Below are positions 1 through 7,539 of a stretch of DNA of 16,845 bases, piece after piece. How positions within the stretch are numbered: position 1 is the stretch's first letter; each line of letters opens with the position of its first letter. The notes under the pieces are model-generated. The model searched no databases. It was given only the letters and a program-made list of their open reading frames with translations, and was not told where the DNA came from. The stretch covers positions 1 through 16,845 of the forward strand of contig CACZSA010000094.1 in the NCBI GenBank assembly GCA_902783705.1, read 5' to 3'. The translations under genes were made by a program, and so were the position numbers. This DNA comes from an uncultured Ruminococcus sp. (GTDB lineage Bacteria; Bacillota; Clostridia; Oscillospirales; CAG-272).

Positions 1-9
1 AGGTGGAGT

Positions 10-45
10 CCAGAGGCGGAGAAGGCGCTCCTTCTTCGCCTCTGG
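10..45. repeat. 16-bp stem hairpin near the left edge
   Basis: Bases 10-25 pair with 30-45 around the 4-base loop CGCT. The stem is 16 bp with a single G-T wobble (19/36). No T-tract follows on either strand, so it is not a classical intrinsic terminator. It could lie in the 3' end or 3' UTR of a gene off the left edge, or be part of a dispersed palindromic element. Confidence 0.6.
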
Positions 46-60
46 GGCCTGGAGATTCCT

Positions 61-87
61 AAGAGGACCCGGCCCGAGGGTCCTCTT
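61..87 (+). terminator. Perfect 10-bp hairpin, possible terminator of an upstream gene
   Basis: Bases 61-70 (AAGAGGACCC) pair perfectly with 78-87 (GGGTCCTCTT) around a 7-base loop. A reading frame entering from the left edge reaches TAA at 60-62, so the hairpin would sit exactly at the end of that possible gene. The sequence after the stem is only weakly T-rich (TTGTCC), which makes it a poor intrinsic terminator. The hairpin itself is certain; the terminator role is inference. Confidence 0.35.
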
Positions 88-100
88 GTCCGCCAGCCGC

Positions 101-222
101 GCAGGCGAAAAAAGTGTCGGATCTGCAAGATCCATTATCCGCAAGCGTCAGCGCGCAAACAAAAGAGCAGGCGAAAAAACGTCGGATCTGCAAGATCCAA
201 ACTCCGCAAGCGTCAGCGCGCA
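101..222. repeat. Tandem pair of ~57-bp repeats, each with an internal dyad
   Basis: Copy 1 is 101-157 and copy 2 is 167-222, separated by nine bases. They match except for a one-base indel (GTGTCGG versus CGTCGG) and a few changes around CATTAT/CAAACT. Each contains the perfect dyad GGATCT-GCA-AGATCC and ends in CCGCAAGCGTCAGCGCGCA. The reverse strand reads open through parts of both copies with similar peptide phrases, but I do not believe it is coding. It looks like a dispersed intergenic element or a duplicated binding/structural site. Confidence 0.7.
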
Positions 223-303
223 GGGCGCAACATGACTGCACCGCCCGGCGCGCGCACCCGCGGGACAAAATGCGCGCGCTACATAAAATTCACAGATTGT
301 ATT

Positions 304-332
304 TTGACTTCCCCCCCTCCCTGTGCTATAAT
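304..332 (+). promoter_or_regulatory. Strong sigma-A extended -10 promoter for ruvC
   Basis: The -35 box TTGACT is at 304-309 and the -10 box TATAAT at 327-332, with the optimal 17-base spacer. TGC directly before the -10 box provides the extended -10 TG. Transcription should start near 339-340, about 36 bases before the ruvC ATG. The spacer carries an unusual run of C residues. This is the only convincing promoter in the plus-strand run from ruvC onward, so it may drive several of the downstream genes. Confidence 0.85.
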
Positions 333-375
333 ATTTCATTATGAATGTTAAAATCGGGAGCAGTATCGGGAAACG

Positions 376-1077
376 ATGATCATCCTCGGAATCGACCCCG
401 GCATCGCCATCGTGGGATGGGGCGTCATCGAGTCCGCGGGCGTGGGAAAAAAGATCCGCCCCGTCGACTTCGGCGCCATCACCACCCCCTCCTCCATGAA
501 AACGGAGGACCGCCTCCTCGCCGTCCACCGCGAGTTCGTGACCGTCATCAAGCGCTATAAGCCCGACGCCGCCGCGATCGAGGAGCTCTTCTTCAACACC
601 AACCAGAAGACCGGCATCATCGTCGCCGAGGCCCGGGGCGTTCTCCTCCTCGCATGCAGCGCGGCGGGCGTCCCGATCTACGAATATACCCCCCTCCAGA
701 TCAAGCAGGCCGTCGCCGGATACGGACGCGCGGACAAGAATCAGGTCATCCAGATGGTCACGACCTTCCTCGCTCTCCGCGAACCGCCGAAGCCCGACGA
801 CACCGCCGACGCCCTCGCCGCCGCGATCTGCCACCATTACGCCGGATCGAACCGCCTCGCCGAGTACTTCAACCGCCCCACCACCATGGCCGGGAAGATC
901 GGTCAGGAGGGCAAGGGCAGCCGCTCCGTATGGGCATCCCAGCTCGGCGGCGCGAACGCGGAGGTGCTGCGGCGCGTCGAGGAGATCGAGGAGCATCGGA
1001 AGCAGGCCGCCGAAGAAAGCCGCGCGGCGCGGAACGAAGAAGCCGAATCCCGGGAAGGGGAGGGAGGAGCATCATGA
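376..1077 (+). CDS. ruvC: Crossover junction endodeoxyribonuclease RuvC with a long C-terminal tail
   Basis: RuvC resolves Holliday junctions by paired symmetrical nicks and normally works with the RuvAB branch-migration motor. The protein opens with the RuvC signature MIILGIDPGIAIVGWG. The four metal-binding acids can be placed by family comparison at Asp7, Glu69 (AIEELFF), Asp142 and Asp145 (DDTADALAAAICH). The catalytic domain ends near residue 165, the usual family length. About 65 further residues follow and are rich in Glu, Arg and Ala; they look like a charged helix or disordered tail. The start at 376 puts the signature at the N-terminus; upstream there is only a weak Shine-Dalgarno (GGGA at 368-371 or GGGAG at 356-360). 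The stop overlaps the next start by four bases (ATGA). No ruvA or ruvB follows, although in many clostridia they do. Confidence 0.95.
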   Translation: MIILGIDPGIAIVGWGVIESAGVGKKIRPVDFGAITTPSSMKTEDRLLAVHREFVTVIKRYKPDAAAIEELFFNTNQKTGIIVAEARGVLLLACSAAGVPIYEYTPLQIKQAVAGYGRADKNQVIQMVTTFLALREPPKPDDTADALAAAICHHYAGSNRLAEYFNRPTTMAGKIGQEGKGSRSVWASQLGGANAEVLRRVEEIEEHRKQAAEESRAARNEEAESREGEGGAS

Positions 1078-1964
1078 TTTTTCTCGCCGATCGCTGGAAA
1101 TCCTATGAACTGATCGACGCGGAGGGCGGCGAACGCCTCGAGCGCTGGGGGGACCAGATTCTCGTGCGCCCCGATCCGCAGGTGATCTGGAGCGGGGAGC
1201 GCAAAAATCCCCTCTGGCGGCGCGCCGACGGCGTCTACCGCAGACAGGGCGGGGGCGGCTCCTGGGTCGTCCATAAAATGCCCGACGCGTGGAACATCAC
1301 CTATCCGTCTGCGGCGGGCGAGCTGACCTTCCGCCTCCGCCCGATGGGCTTCAAGCACACGGGACTCTTCCCGGAGCAGGCCCCGAACTGGGACTGGAGC
1401 GCCGGGATCATCCAAAAATCCGTCGAGGCGGGCCGGGAGCAGCCCCGCGTCCTCAACCTCTTCGCCTATACCGGCGGCGCGACCGTCGCGTGCGCCCGGG
1501 CCGGAGCCGCGCTCGTACACGTCGACGCCTCGAAGGGCATGACGAACGCCGCGCGGGAGAACATGCAGCTCTCCGGACTCGCGGACGCGCCCTGCCGCTA
1601 CATCGTCGACGACTGCCGGAAATTCGTCGAGCGGGAGATCCGCCGCGGGAACCGGTACGACGGGGTCATCATGGATCCGCCGTCCTACGGGAGAGGCCCG
1701 GGCGGCGAGGTCTGGAAGCTCGAGGAGTGCGCCGCGGAGCTTGTGGAGACCGTGGTGAAGGTCCTCTCGGACGAGCCGCTCTTCTTCCTCATCAATTCGT
1801 ACACCGCGGGCCTCTCGCCTGCCGTGATGCAGTACATCCTCCTGCGCGCCCTGCCGGAAGGACTCCGGAGCCGCGCCGAGGTCACGGTCGGGGAGACGTG
1901 CATCCCCGTTTCGAGCACGGGCCTGGCCCTGCCGAGCGGCTCGAGCGTCCGCGTGCGGTTCTGA
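1074..1964 (+). CDS. Class I SAM-dependent methyltransferase, RlmI-like (COG1092 type)
   Basis: This 296-residue protein has a Rossmann-fold methyltransferase domain. Motif I is at about 127-136 (LNLFAYTGGAT), the acidic SAM-ribose position is Asp151 (VHVDASKG), and the motif IV-like loop DPPSYGRG is at 201-208. These fit the family that includes 23S rRNA cytosine methyltransferase RlmI and related enzymes, so RNA methylation is the likely job; the exact target cannot be read. The N-terminal ~120 residues lack a clear PUA domain and probably form the strand-rich region found in short family members. The start is the ATG inside the ATGA overlap with ruvC, preceded by GGGAGGAG (1061-1068), a good ribosome binding site. 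The reading frame stays open upstream, but the protein similarity begins here. Translational coupling to ruvC is likely. Confidence 0.85.
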   Translation: MIFLADRWKSYELIDAEGGERLERWGDQILVRPDPQVIWSGERKNPLWRRADGVYRRQGGGGSWVVHKMPDAWNITYPSAAGELTFRLRPMGFKHTGLFPEQAPNWDWSAGIIQKSVEAGREQPRVLNLFAYTGGATVACARAGAALVHVDASKGMTNAARENMQLSGLADAPCRYIVDDCRKFVEREIRRGNRYDGVIMDPPSYGRGPGGEVWKLEECAAELVETVVKVLSDEPLFFLINSYTAGLSPAVMQYILLRALPEGLRSRAEVTVGETCIPVSSTGLALPSGSSVRVRF

Positions 1965-1999
1965 CGTGCGGCGCAGTTTATAGAAATACGGGAACATCT

Positions 2000-2863
2000 A
2001 TGGATATTATCAAAGCGGAACACCTGTCCTTCACCTATCCGGGCGACGAGGATACGAAGCCCGTGCAGGCGCTGAAGGATGTCTCGTTCTCGATCCCGGA
2101 GGGCTCCTTCACGGCGGTCCTCGGGCACAACGGGAGCGGAAAATCCACCCTCGCCAAGCTGCTCTGCATGATCGCCCTGCCCGATTCCGGACGTCTCTGG
2201 ATCGCCGGGCGCGAGATGACCGCCGACGACACGACCGAGGAGGATATCCTCGCCGCGCGCCGGGAGGTCGGCATGGTCTTCCAGAACCCGGACAACCAGA
2301 TCGTCGCCACCATCGTGGAGGAGGACGTCGCGTTCGGGTGCGAGAACCTCGGCATCCCGCCGAAGGAGATCCGCCGCCGCGTGGACGAGGCGCTCGCCGC
2401 CGTCGGCATGTCGGAATACGCGCGCCATCCGTCCTACAATCTCTCGGGCGGACAGAAGCAGCGCGTCGCCATCGCGGGAGTCATCGCCATGCGCCGCCGC
2501 TGCATCATCTTCGACGAATCGACCGCGATGCTCGACCCGATGGGCCGGCGCGAGGTCATGGATATCATCGAACGCCTCAACCGCGAGGAGGGCATCACCG
2601 TCCTCATCATTACCCACCACATGAACGAAGCCGCCCGCGCGGACCGCATCCTCGTGATGAACGGCGGGAGGATCTTCGCCGACGGGACGCCCGCCGAGGT
2701 CTTCGGCAATCCCCTCCGGATGTGGGAGGCGGGGCTCGACGTGCCGCAGACGACCGAGCTCTGCTGGAAGCTGCGGGCCGACGGGCTGGACGTGCCGCTC
2801 GACGTGTTCGACGCCGACGAGTGCGCGCGGATCCTCGCGGAGAAGATCGGAGGGCGGAGATGA
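2000..2863 (+). CDS. ecfA1: Energy-coupling factor transporter ATP-binding protein EcfA1
   Basis: One of the two cytoplasmic ATPases of an ECF importer, which drives vitamin or micronutrient uptake through EcfT and a substrate-specific S component. In the 287 residues I see Walker A GHNGSGKST (42-50), the Q-loop glutamine 95 in FQNPDNQ, ABC signature LSGGQ (148-152), Walker B CIIFDES with Asp172 and catalytic Glu173, and the switch His206. The FQNPDNQ(I/L)...VEEDVAFG stretch is characteristic of the EcfA/CbiO family. The start at 2000 fits the family N-terminus (MDIIKAEHLSFTYPG); GGGAA at 1990-1994 is a short-spaced ribosome binding site. It lies 35 bases after the methyltransferase and overlaps ecfA2 by four bases, so the ATPases are probably co-translated. 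Confidence 0.95.
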   Translation: MDIIKAEHLSFTYPGDEDTKPVQALKDVSFSIPEGSFTAVLGHNGSGKSTLAKLLCMIALPDSGRLWIAGREMTADDTTEEDILAARREVGMVFQNPDNQIVATIVEEDVAFGCENLGIPPKEIRRRVDEALAAVGMSEYARHPSYNLSGGQKQRVAIAGVIAMRRRCIIFDESTAMLDPMGRREVMDIIERLNREEGITVLIITHHMNEAARADRILVMNGGRIFADGTPAEVFGNPLRMWEAGLDVPQTTELCWKLRADGLDVPLDVFDADECARILAEKIGGRR

Positions 2864-3732
2864 ACGCGATCGAGCTCGAGCATGTGAATTTCACCTATAA
2901 CAGAAACCTGCCCTCGGCGCACCGGGCGCTGGACGACATCTCGCTCGAGGTGAAGAGCGGCGGGATCACCGGGCTGATCGGGCACACGGGGAGCGGCAAA
3001 TCGACTCTCGTGCAGCTTTTGAACGGCCTTCTCAAGCCGGAGAGCGGCACGGTCCGTCTCGACGGCATCGACATCTGGGCGGAGCCGAAGAAGATCCGCG
3101 AGGTGCGCTTCAAGGCGGGCCTCGTAATGCAGTATCCCGAATATCAGCTCTTCGCCGAGACCGTCGAGGAGGACATCGCGTTCGGGCCGAAGAACATGGG
3201 CCTCTCCGGCGAGGAGCTGGACAGGCGCGTGCGCGAGGCGGCGGCGTTCTCCGGGCTCGGGGAGGATCTGCTCGAAAAATCCCCGTTCGACCTCTCGGGC
3301 GGGCAGAAGCGGCGGGTCGCGCTCGCGGGCGTCATCGCGATGAACCCGAAGATCCTGATCCTCGACGAACCCGCGGCGGGCCTCGATCCGGGGGGCAGGC
3401 GGGACATCCTCGGCGGCATCAAGCGCTTCTCGCGGGAGAGCGGAACGACCGTTCTGATCGTCTCCCACTCGATGGAGGACATGGCGATGTACTGCGACGA
3501 CGTGATCGTCATGGCGCACTCGAAGATTCTGATGCACCGTCCGACGGCGGAGGTGTTCTCCCGGGCAGAAGAGCTCGCGGCGGTGGGACTCGACGTCCCG
3601 CTCATCACGCGCGTCGCCGCGGCGCTGCAGAAGAACGGCGTCGACATCGGGCTCGACGTGTACACGGTCGACTACGCCGTGGGAAAGCTGCGGGAGTATA
3701 TGAGCGCATCACGCGCGCCGGAGCTTCCCTGA
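2860..3732 (+). CDS. ecfA2: Energy-coupling factor transporter ATP-binding protein EcfA2
   Basis: Second ATPase of the ECF module, expected to heterodimerise with EcfA1. The 290 residues show Walker A GHTGSGKST (41-49), Q-loop Gln91 in MQYPEYQLF, signature LSGGQ (145-149), Walker B ILILDEP with Asp169 and Glu170, and switch His203 (VSHSMEDMA). The MQYPEYQLF...VEEDIAFGPKN pattern is typical of EcfA2 rather than EcfA1. The start is the ATG in the ATGA overlap with ecfA1, preceded by GGAGGGCGGAG at 2849-2859, a usable ribosome binding site. A 60-base gap follows before ecfT. That gap contains two TTTAAGG repeats but no clear terminator, so transcription probably continues. Confidence 0.95.
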   Translation: MNAIELEHVNFTYNRNLPSAHRALDDISLEVKSGGITGLIGHTGSGKSTLVQLLNGLLKPESGTVRLDGIDIWAEPKKIREVRFKAGLVMQYPEYQLFAETVEEDIAFGPKNMGLSGEELDRRVREAAAFSGLGEDLLEKSPFDLSGGQKRRVALAGVIAMNPKILILDEPAAGLDPGGRRDILGGIKRFSRESGTTVLIVSHSMEDMAMYCDDVIVMAHSKILMHRPTAEVFSRAEELAAVGLDVPLITRVAAALQKNGVDIGLDVYTVDYAVGKLREYMSASRAPELP

Positions 3733-3792
3733 CGCGGCATTCTGCGCGGTTTCAACGGATTTTTTAAGGTTCTTTAAGGTACAGTAAAGCGA

Positions 3793-4620
3793 ATGAAATC
3801 AGACATCACATTCGGTCAGTATGTGGAGGGGGATTCGCTGATCCACCGGCTCGATCCCCGGATCAAGATCATCGCGTCCTTCCTCTATATCGTCGTGATC
3901 TTTCTCGCGAAGAGCGCGTCGGCGTTCCTCCTGCTCACTCTGTCGGCGGTCTTCTTCGTCCTCCTGACGCGGATCCCGCCGCGGATGATCCTCCGGGCGA
4001 TGAAGCCCCTCTTGTTCATCATCCTCTTCACGGCGATCATCAACCTCTTCTTCATGACGGGCGAGCATCTTCTCGTGCAGCTGGGATTCATCAAAATCTA
4101 CCGCGAGGGGATCGTCAATGCCTGCCTCATCGTGCTCCGCATCCTGCTCCTCATCGTCGCGACCTCGGTCTTCCTGACCTACACGACGACGCCGATCGCC
4201 CTGACGGACGCGCTGGAGCAGCTTCTCGCGCCGCTCAAAAAGCTGCACGTCCCGGTGCACGAATTCTCGATGATGATGACCATCGCCCTGCGCTTCATCC
4301 CGACGCTGATCGACGAGACGCAGAAGATCATCAACGCCCAGACGGCCCGCGGCGCGGATTTCACCTCGGGCAGCCTGATCCAGCGGGGACGCGCGCTCGT
4401 GCCGATCCTCATCCCGCTCTTCATCTCGGCCTTCCGCCGCGCGGACGAGCTGGCGACGGCGATGGAATGCCGCTGCTACACCGGGGGAGAGGGCCGGACG
4501 CGGATGAACACGCTTCACAGCGAGCCGAAGGACTGGGTGTTCCTCTGCTCGATCGTCCTGCTCGGCGCGGCGGTCGTGCTCCTCAACCGGTTCCTCCCGC
4601 TCATGACGATCCAGCTGTAA
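3793..4620 (+). CDS. ecfT: Energy-coupling factor transmembrane protein EcfT
   Basis: Membrane scaffold that couples the EcfA1/EcfA2 ATPases to exchangeable S components. The protein has 275 residues and begins with the family phrase TFGQYVEGDSLIHRLDPR. Hydrophobic segments lie near 25-58 (two helices), 68-90, 106-130, 203-213 and 248-268. The first cytoplasmic coupling motif is intact (Ala-Arg-Gly at 185-187 in NAQTARGADF). The second reads AMECRCY (Cys-Arg-Cys at 226-228) instead of the common AMEARGY. Arg, the residue contacting the ATPase groove, is kept. The order ecfA1-ecfA2-ecfT-truA is the classic Firmicutes layout. No S-component gene is adjacent, which suggests a shared group II module, so the substrate cannot be named. 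Confidence 0.95.
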   Translation: MKSDITFGQYVEGDSLIHRLDPRIKIIASFLYIVVIFLAKSASAFLLLTLSAVFFVLLTRIPPRMILRAMKPLLFIILFTAIINLFFMTGEHLLVQLGFIKIYREGIVNACLIVLRILLLIVATSVFLTYTTTPIALTDALEQLLAPLKKLHVPVHEFSMMMTIALRFIPTLIDETQKIINAQTARGADFTSGSLIQRGRALVPILIPLFISAFRRADELATAMECRCYTGGEGRTRMNTLHSEPKDWVFLCSIVLLGAAVVLLNRFLPLMTIQL

Positions 4621-4624
4621 TAGT

Positions 4625-5422
4625 ATGAAACTGCTTGTAAAACTGATCTGGAACGGCGCGGGGTACGCGGGGTATCAGGCCCAGAACGACGACGCGTCCC
4701 CGAAGCCCTCGATCCAGCGCACCCTCACCGCCGCCTTTTCGGAGGGCTTCGGCTTCCCGTGCCGGGTGACCGGATGCAGCCGGACCGACGCGGGGGTGCA
4801 CGCCCTCGGCTTCTGCGCGGCGATCGAACCGTCGGAGGCCCGGGAGGACTGGCTGCGGATTCCCGTCGGACGGGTACACCGGGCGATGCGACGGTTCCTG
4901 CCCCCCGACATCGCGATCGCGGGCGAGGCGGCGGTCCCGGACGATTTCCACCCGCGGTATTCCGCCGTCGGGAAGGAGTACGTCTACCGCATGAACGACG
5001 CGCCCTGGGACGATCCGTTCTCTGCGGGGACATCGTGGCATCTTCCGCGGCCCCTCCCCCCGGACGGCGTGGAACGCATGAACCGGGCGGCGGCTTATTT
5101 CGTAGGGCGGCGGGATTTCTCCTCGTTCATGGCGGCGGGCTCGAAGATCACCGACGCGGTGCGCTGCGTGACGGCTCTGAACGTGACGCGGATGGGGCGG
5201 GAGATCACGCTGACCGTATCGGCGGACGGATTTCTCTATCACATGGTCCGCATCCTCGCGGGGACCCTCGCCGACTGCGCGTGGGGATCGATCGAGCCGG
5301 AGGACATGGCGTCGATCCTCGAAGCGCGGGACCGGACGAGAGCCGGAAGGACCGCGCCCGCGCACGGCTTGTATCTCGCGCGGGTGGCGTATGATCCCCC
5401 GATTCAATGGATTTGCGAATAA
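4625..5422 (+). CDS. truA: tRNA pseudouridine(38-40) synthase TruA
   Basis: Converts uridines 38-40 in the anticodon stem-loop of many tRNAs to pseudouridine. The 265-residue length is normal. The catalytic aspartate is Asp55 in CSRTDAGVHALG, the active-site tyrosine is probably Tyr119 in GKEYVYRM, and the C-terminal half has the conserved FLYHMVRILAGTL (203-215) and GLYLARVAY (248-256). It starts four bases after the ecfT stop with no good Shine-Dalgarno of its own, so translation is probably coupled to ecfT. Linkage of truA to the ECF module is common in Firmicutes and does not imply a shared function. After the stop there is an 8-bp hairpin (5424-5431 with 5435-5442, two wobbles) without a T-tract. 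Confidence 0.95.
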   Translation: MKLLVKLIWNGAGYAGYQAQNDDASPKPSIQRTLTAAFSEGFGFPCRVTGCSRTDAGVHALGFCAAIEPSEAREDWLRIPVGRVHRAMRRFLPPDIAIAGEAAVPDDFHPRYSAVGKEYVYRMNDAPWDDPFSAGTSWHLPRPLPPDGVERMNRAAAYFVGRRDFSSFMAAGSKITDAVRCVTALNVTRMGREITLTVSADGFLYHMVRILAGTLADCAWGSIEPEDMASILEARDRTRAGRTAPAHGLYLARVAYDPPIQWICE

Positions 5423-5492
5423 ACTCCGGCCGAAGGTCGGGGATAAGTGAAATTGCGTCTGCGGCGCAGCTTGGAAGGAGGGAGCGCGCATC

Positions 5493-6704
5493 ATGCCCGG
5501 ACAGGAAGAAAAACTGGCGGTTGCCGGGAAGATCGAGCCGGAGTTCAACCGGCACTACGCGAAGACGGCGAAGCGATACGGCGCGGCGGGGATCCTCTGC
5601 ATGATCCTCTTCGTCGGGTATCTGCTCGGCGTGATCGTCTTTGGCTCCGAATACATCACCTACGACAACATGCGCTATCTCATCCGCGACTTCGGAACGG
5701 CGGCGGGCGAGGTGGCGCGGGAGTTCGGCAAGATCGTCTACAACGGCTCCGGCGACACGGTCTTCGCCTATTTCCGCGGAGGCGCGGCGGTCTGCACCCC
5801 GGACGCCTACCGCTACTTCGACAAGAACGGCACGCAGATCATCGCGGATCCCCTGAACTACGCGGATCCCGTGCTCGCGCCGTCGGAGAAATACATGCTC
5901 GTGTACGACATGGGCGGGGTCGGCTATTCCGTCTACAACCAGCTCACCGGGATCGTCTCGAAGGAGACCGAGGAGCGGATCATCGCGGCGGATATCGCGG
6001 ATGACGGCTCGCTCGTGCTCGTGACGCGCTCGAAGGACACGAAATTCGTCGTCGAGCTCTACAACGCGGCCTTCAACAAGACGATGGAGGTCTACAAAGA
6101 CGGCTACGTGCTCGGCGTCGCGATGTCGCCGGACGGAAAGCAGTTCCTCGTGGCCTCGGCGGTGCAGGCGTCGACCGACTTCAACTGCGAGATCCAGATC
6201 TGTGAGCGCGGTTCGGCGGAGTCGGTGGCGAAGGAGACGATCTCCCACGCGATGCCGCTCTCGGTCCACGCGACGGAGGACGGCTTTACGGTCCTCTGCG
6301 ACACGGCGGTGTACTATTACGACCGCTACGGCGCGGAGGTGAAGCGCGTGTCCCTCGCCGGGATGAGCCTGAAATACGCGGACATCGCGGACGGGCGGAT
6401 CGCCCTGACCGGACAGGTCAACGCCCTCGGCAGTGAGCACCGGGTCCTCGTTCTCGACGGAGCGGGGGAGGTCCTCTTTGACAAGACGATGCGGTCTCGG
6501 CTTTCCGGGATCCGCGCGGGACGGGGGGAGGACGCGCTCTGCTATCTCGTCACCTCGGAGGGCGTGATCCGGGTCGCGCCGGACGGTTCGCAGGCGCAGG
6601 AGAGCCCGGAGAGCGGGGACATCCTCGACGTGATCCCGCTCGGCGTGGGCGCGCTGCTGTGCCAGAAGAACGCGGCGTACCAGATATTCGTAGGGAAAAA
6701 GTAA
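5493..6704 (+). CDS. DUF5711-like membrane-anchored protein with a predicted beta-propeller-like outer domain
   Basis: This 403-residue protein has a basic cytoplasmic N-terminus, one transmembrane segment at about 30-50, and a long extracytoplasmic domain. It resembles the DUF5711 family of Oscillospiraceae-type clostridia; I recognise this from overall layout and phrases, not a catalytic motif. The outer domain has repeated strand-rich blocks such as DIADDGSLVLVTRS, VAMSPDGKQFLVAS and ADIADGRIALTG, like the blades of a WD40/YVTN-type propeller. No enzymatic residues are evident, so a binding or scaffolding role at the cell surface is inference. The start at 5493 is set by the strong ribosome binding site AAGGAGG at 5475-5481. 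It sits 70 bases after truA and 63 before a CvpA-family gene, probably cotranscribed with the latter. Confidence 0.75.
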   Translation: MPGQEEKLAVAGKIEPEFNRHYAKTAKRYGAAGILCMILFVGYLLGVIVFGSEYITYDNMRYLIRDFGTAAGEVAREFGKIVYNGSGDTVFAYFRGGAAVCTPDAYRYFDKNGTQIIADPLNYADPVLAPSEKYMLVYDMGGVGYSVYNQLTGIVSKETEERIIAADIADDGSLVLVTRSKDTKFVVELYNAAFNKTMEVYKDGYVLGVAMSPDGKQFLVASAVQASTDFNCEIQICERGSAESVAKETISHAMPLSVHATEDGFTVLCDTAVYYYDRYGAEVKRVSLAGMSLKYADIADGRIALTGQVNALGSEHRVLVLDGAGEVLFDKTMRSRLSGIRAGRGEDALCYLVTSEGVIRVAPDGSQAQESPESGDILDVIPLGVGALLCQKNAAYQIFVGKK

Positions 6705-6767
6705 GAAGGAAGAAGTAAGAAGTCCTGAAAAAATGACTATGACAAACTCGAAGGGAGTGGTTTCATT

Positions 6768-7496
6768 ATGACGCTGGCGATTGACGCGATTCTGATTTTT
6801 GCGGCGGTACTCTGTATCTGGTCCGGGACACGGAAGGGGTTCGTGCGCTCGGTGATGGGGCTGGTGAGCACGCTCGTGGCCTCCATCGCGGCGTACGCCT
6901 ACACGCCCGTGCTCGCCGCCTTCATCCGCGACCGCTATCTCATCGGGCGGATCACCGACGGCATCGACGAGACCCTGCGCTCCCTCGCGCTCGACACGTC
7001 GACGGATCTCTTCAACCTCGACCGCGTCGCCTCGGACCTTCCGGAGCCCTTCACCGCGATCCTCTCGCGCTACAAGATCGACCTCTCGGCCATCGCGGAC
7101 AAGATGCGCGGGTTCACGGGCGCGGACGAGGGGGCGGTCCGGTCCGTGGCGGGCGAGATCGCAAGCCCGACGGCAAACGCGCTGTCCTCGGCGATCGCGT
7201 TCCTGCTCCTCTTCATCGGCGCGCTCATCGTGCTCTGGCTCCTGACGCTGCTGCTCGACGCGATCTTCCGCCTCCCGGTGCTGAAAAGCGCGAACACGTT
7301 CTTCGGGTTCCTCTTCGGCGTTCTCGAGGCGGCGGCGATGGCGAGTATACTGGCGATCGTTCTGTCCGTGCTGACGGAGACGCTCGGGGCGTTCGATCCC
7401 GTCCTCTTCGGCGCGGAGACGGTGGACCGCACGGTGGTCTGCTCCTTCCTCTTAAAATACAACCTCTTCGACAAGATTTACGCGGTGCTCCGGTAA
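6768..7496 (+). CDS. CvpA-family membrane protein
   Basis: A 242-residue integral membrane protein of the CvpA (colicin V production) family. The N-terminal helices (about 4-20 and 26-50) with the basic turn GTRKGFVRSVMGLVS are the family hallmark. A long loop of about 90 residues follows, then two more hydrophobic segments (about 141-167 and 178-203). The molecular function of CvpA proteins is not settled; they have been linked to envelope integrity and bile or stress resistance. Start choice: AAGGGAG at 6751-6757 lies 10 bases before the ATG. It is followed 43 bases later by the ClpE-like gene and preceded by the DUF5711-like gene, all on the same strand. This grouping hints at an envelope/proteostasis link, but only by position. 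Confidence 0.8.
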   Translation: MTLAIDAILIFAAVLCIWSGTRKGFVRSVMGLVSTLVASIAAYAYTPVLAAFIRDRYLIGRITDGIDETLRSLALDTSTDLFNLDRVASDLPEPFTAILSRYKIDLSAIADKMRGFTGADEGAVRSVAGEIASPTANALSSAIAFLLLFIGALIVLWLLTLLLDAIFRLPVLKSANTFFGFLFGVLEAAAMASILAIVLSVLTETLGAFDPVLFGAETVDRTVVCSFLLKYNLFDKIYAVLR

Positions 7497-7539
7497 ACGG
7501 GCGATTCTTTGAAACGGAAATAACAGGGTAATACAGCGA

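Noticed and set aside
3..62. Possible C-terminal end of a gene entering from the left (ends PLGPGDS, stop at 60-62)
   Set aside because: Only about 19 codons are visible, with no recognisable motif, and the stretch is dominated by a hairpin. Too little to call.
148..996. Long minus-strand open frame across ruvC and the upstream repeats
   Set aside because: It is the GC-rich shadow of ruvC. Composition bias keeps the reverse frame open, and the peptide is low-complexity with no family resemblance.
5424..5442. Hairpin after truA as a terminator
   Set aside because: The 8-bp stem has two wobbles and no T-tract, so it is not convincing; read-through into the DUF5711-like gene is plausible.
7509..7534. 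TTGAAA and TAATAC before the ClpE-like gene as a promoter
   Set aside because: The spacer is only 14 bases, too short for a sigma-A promoter.
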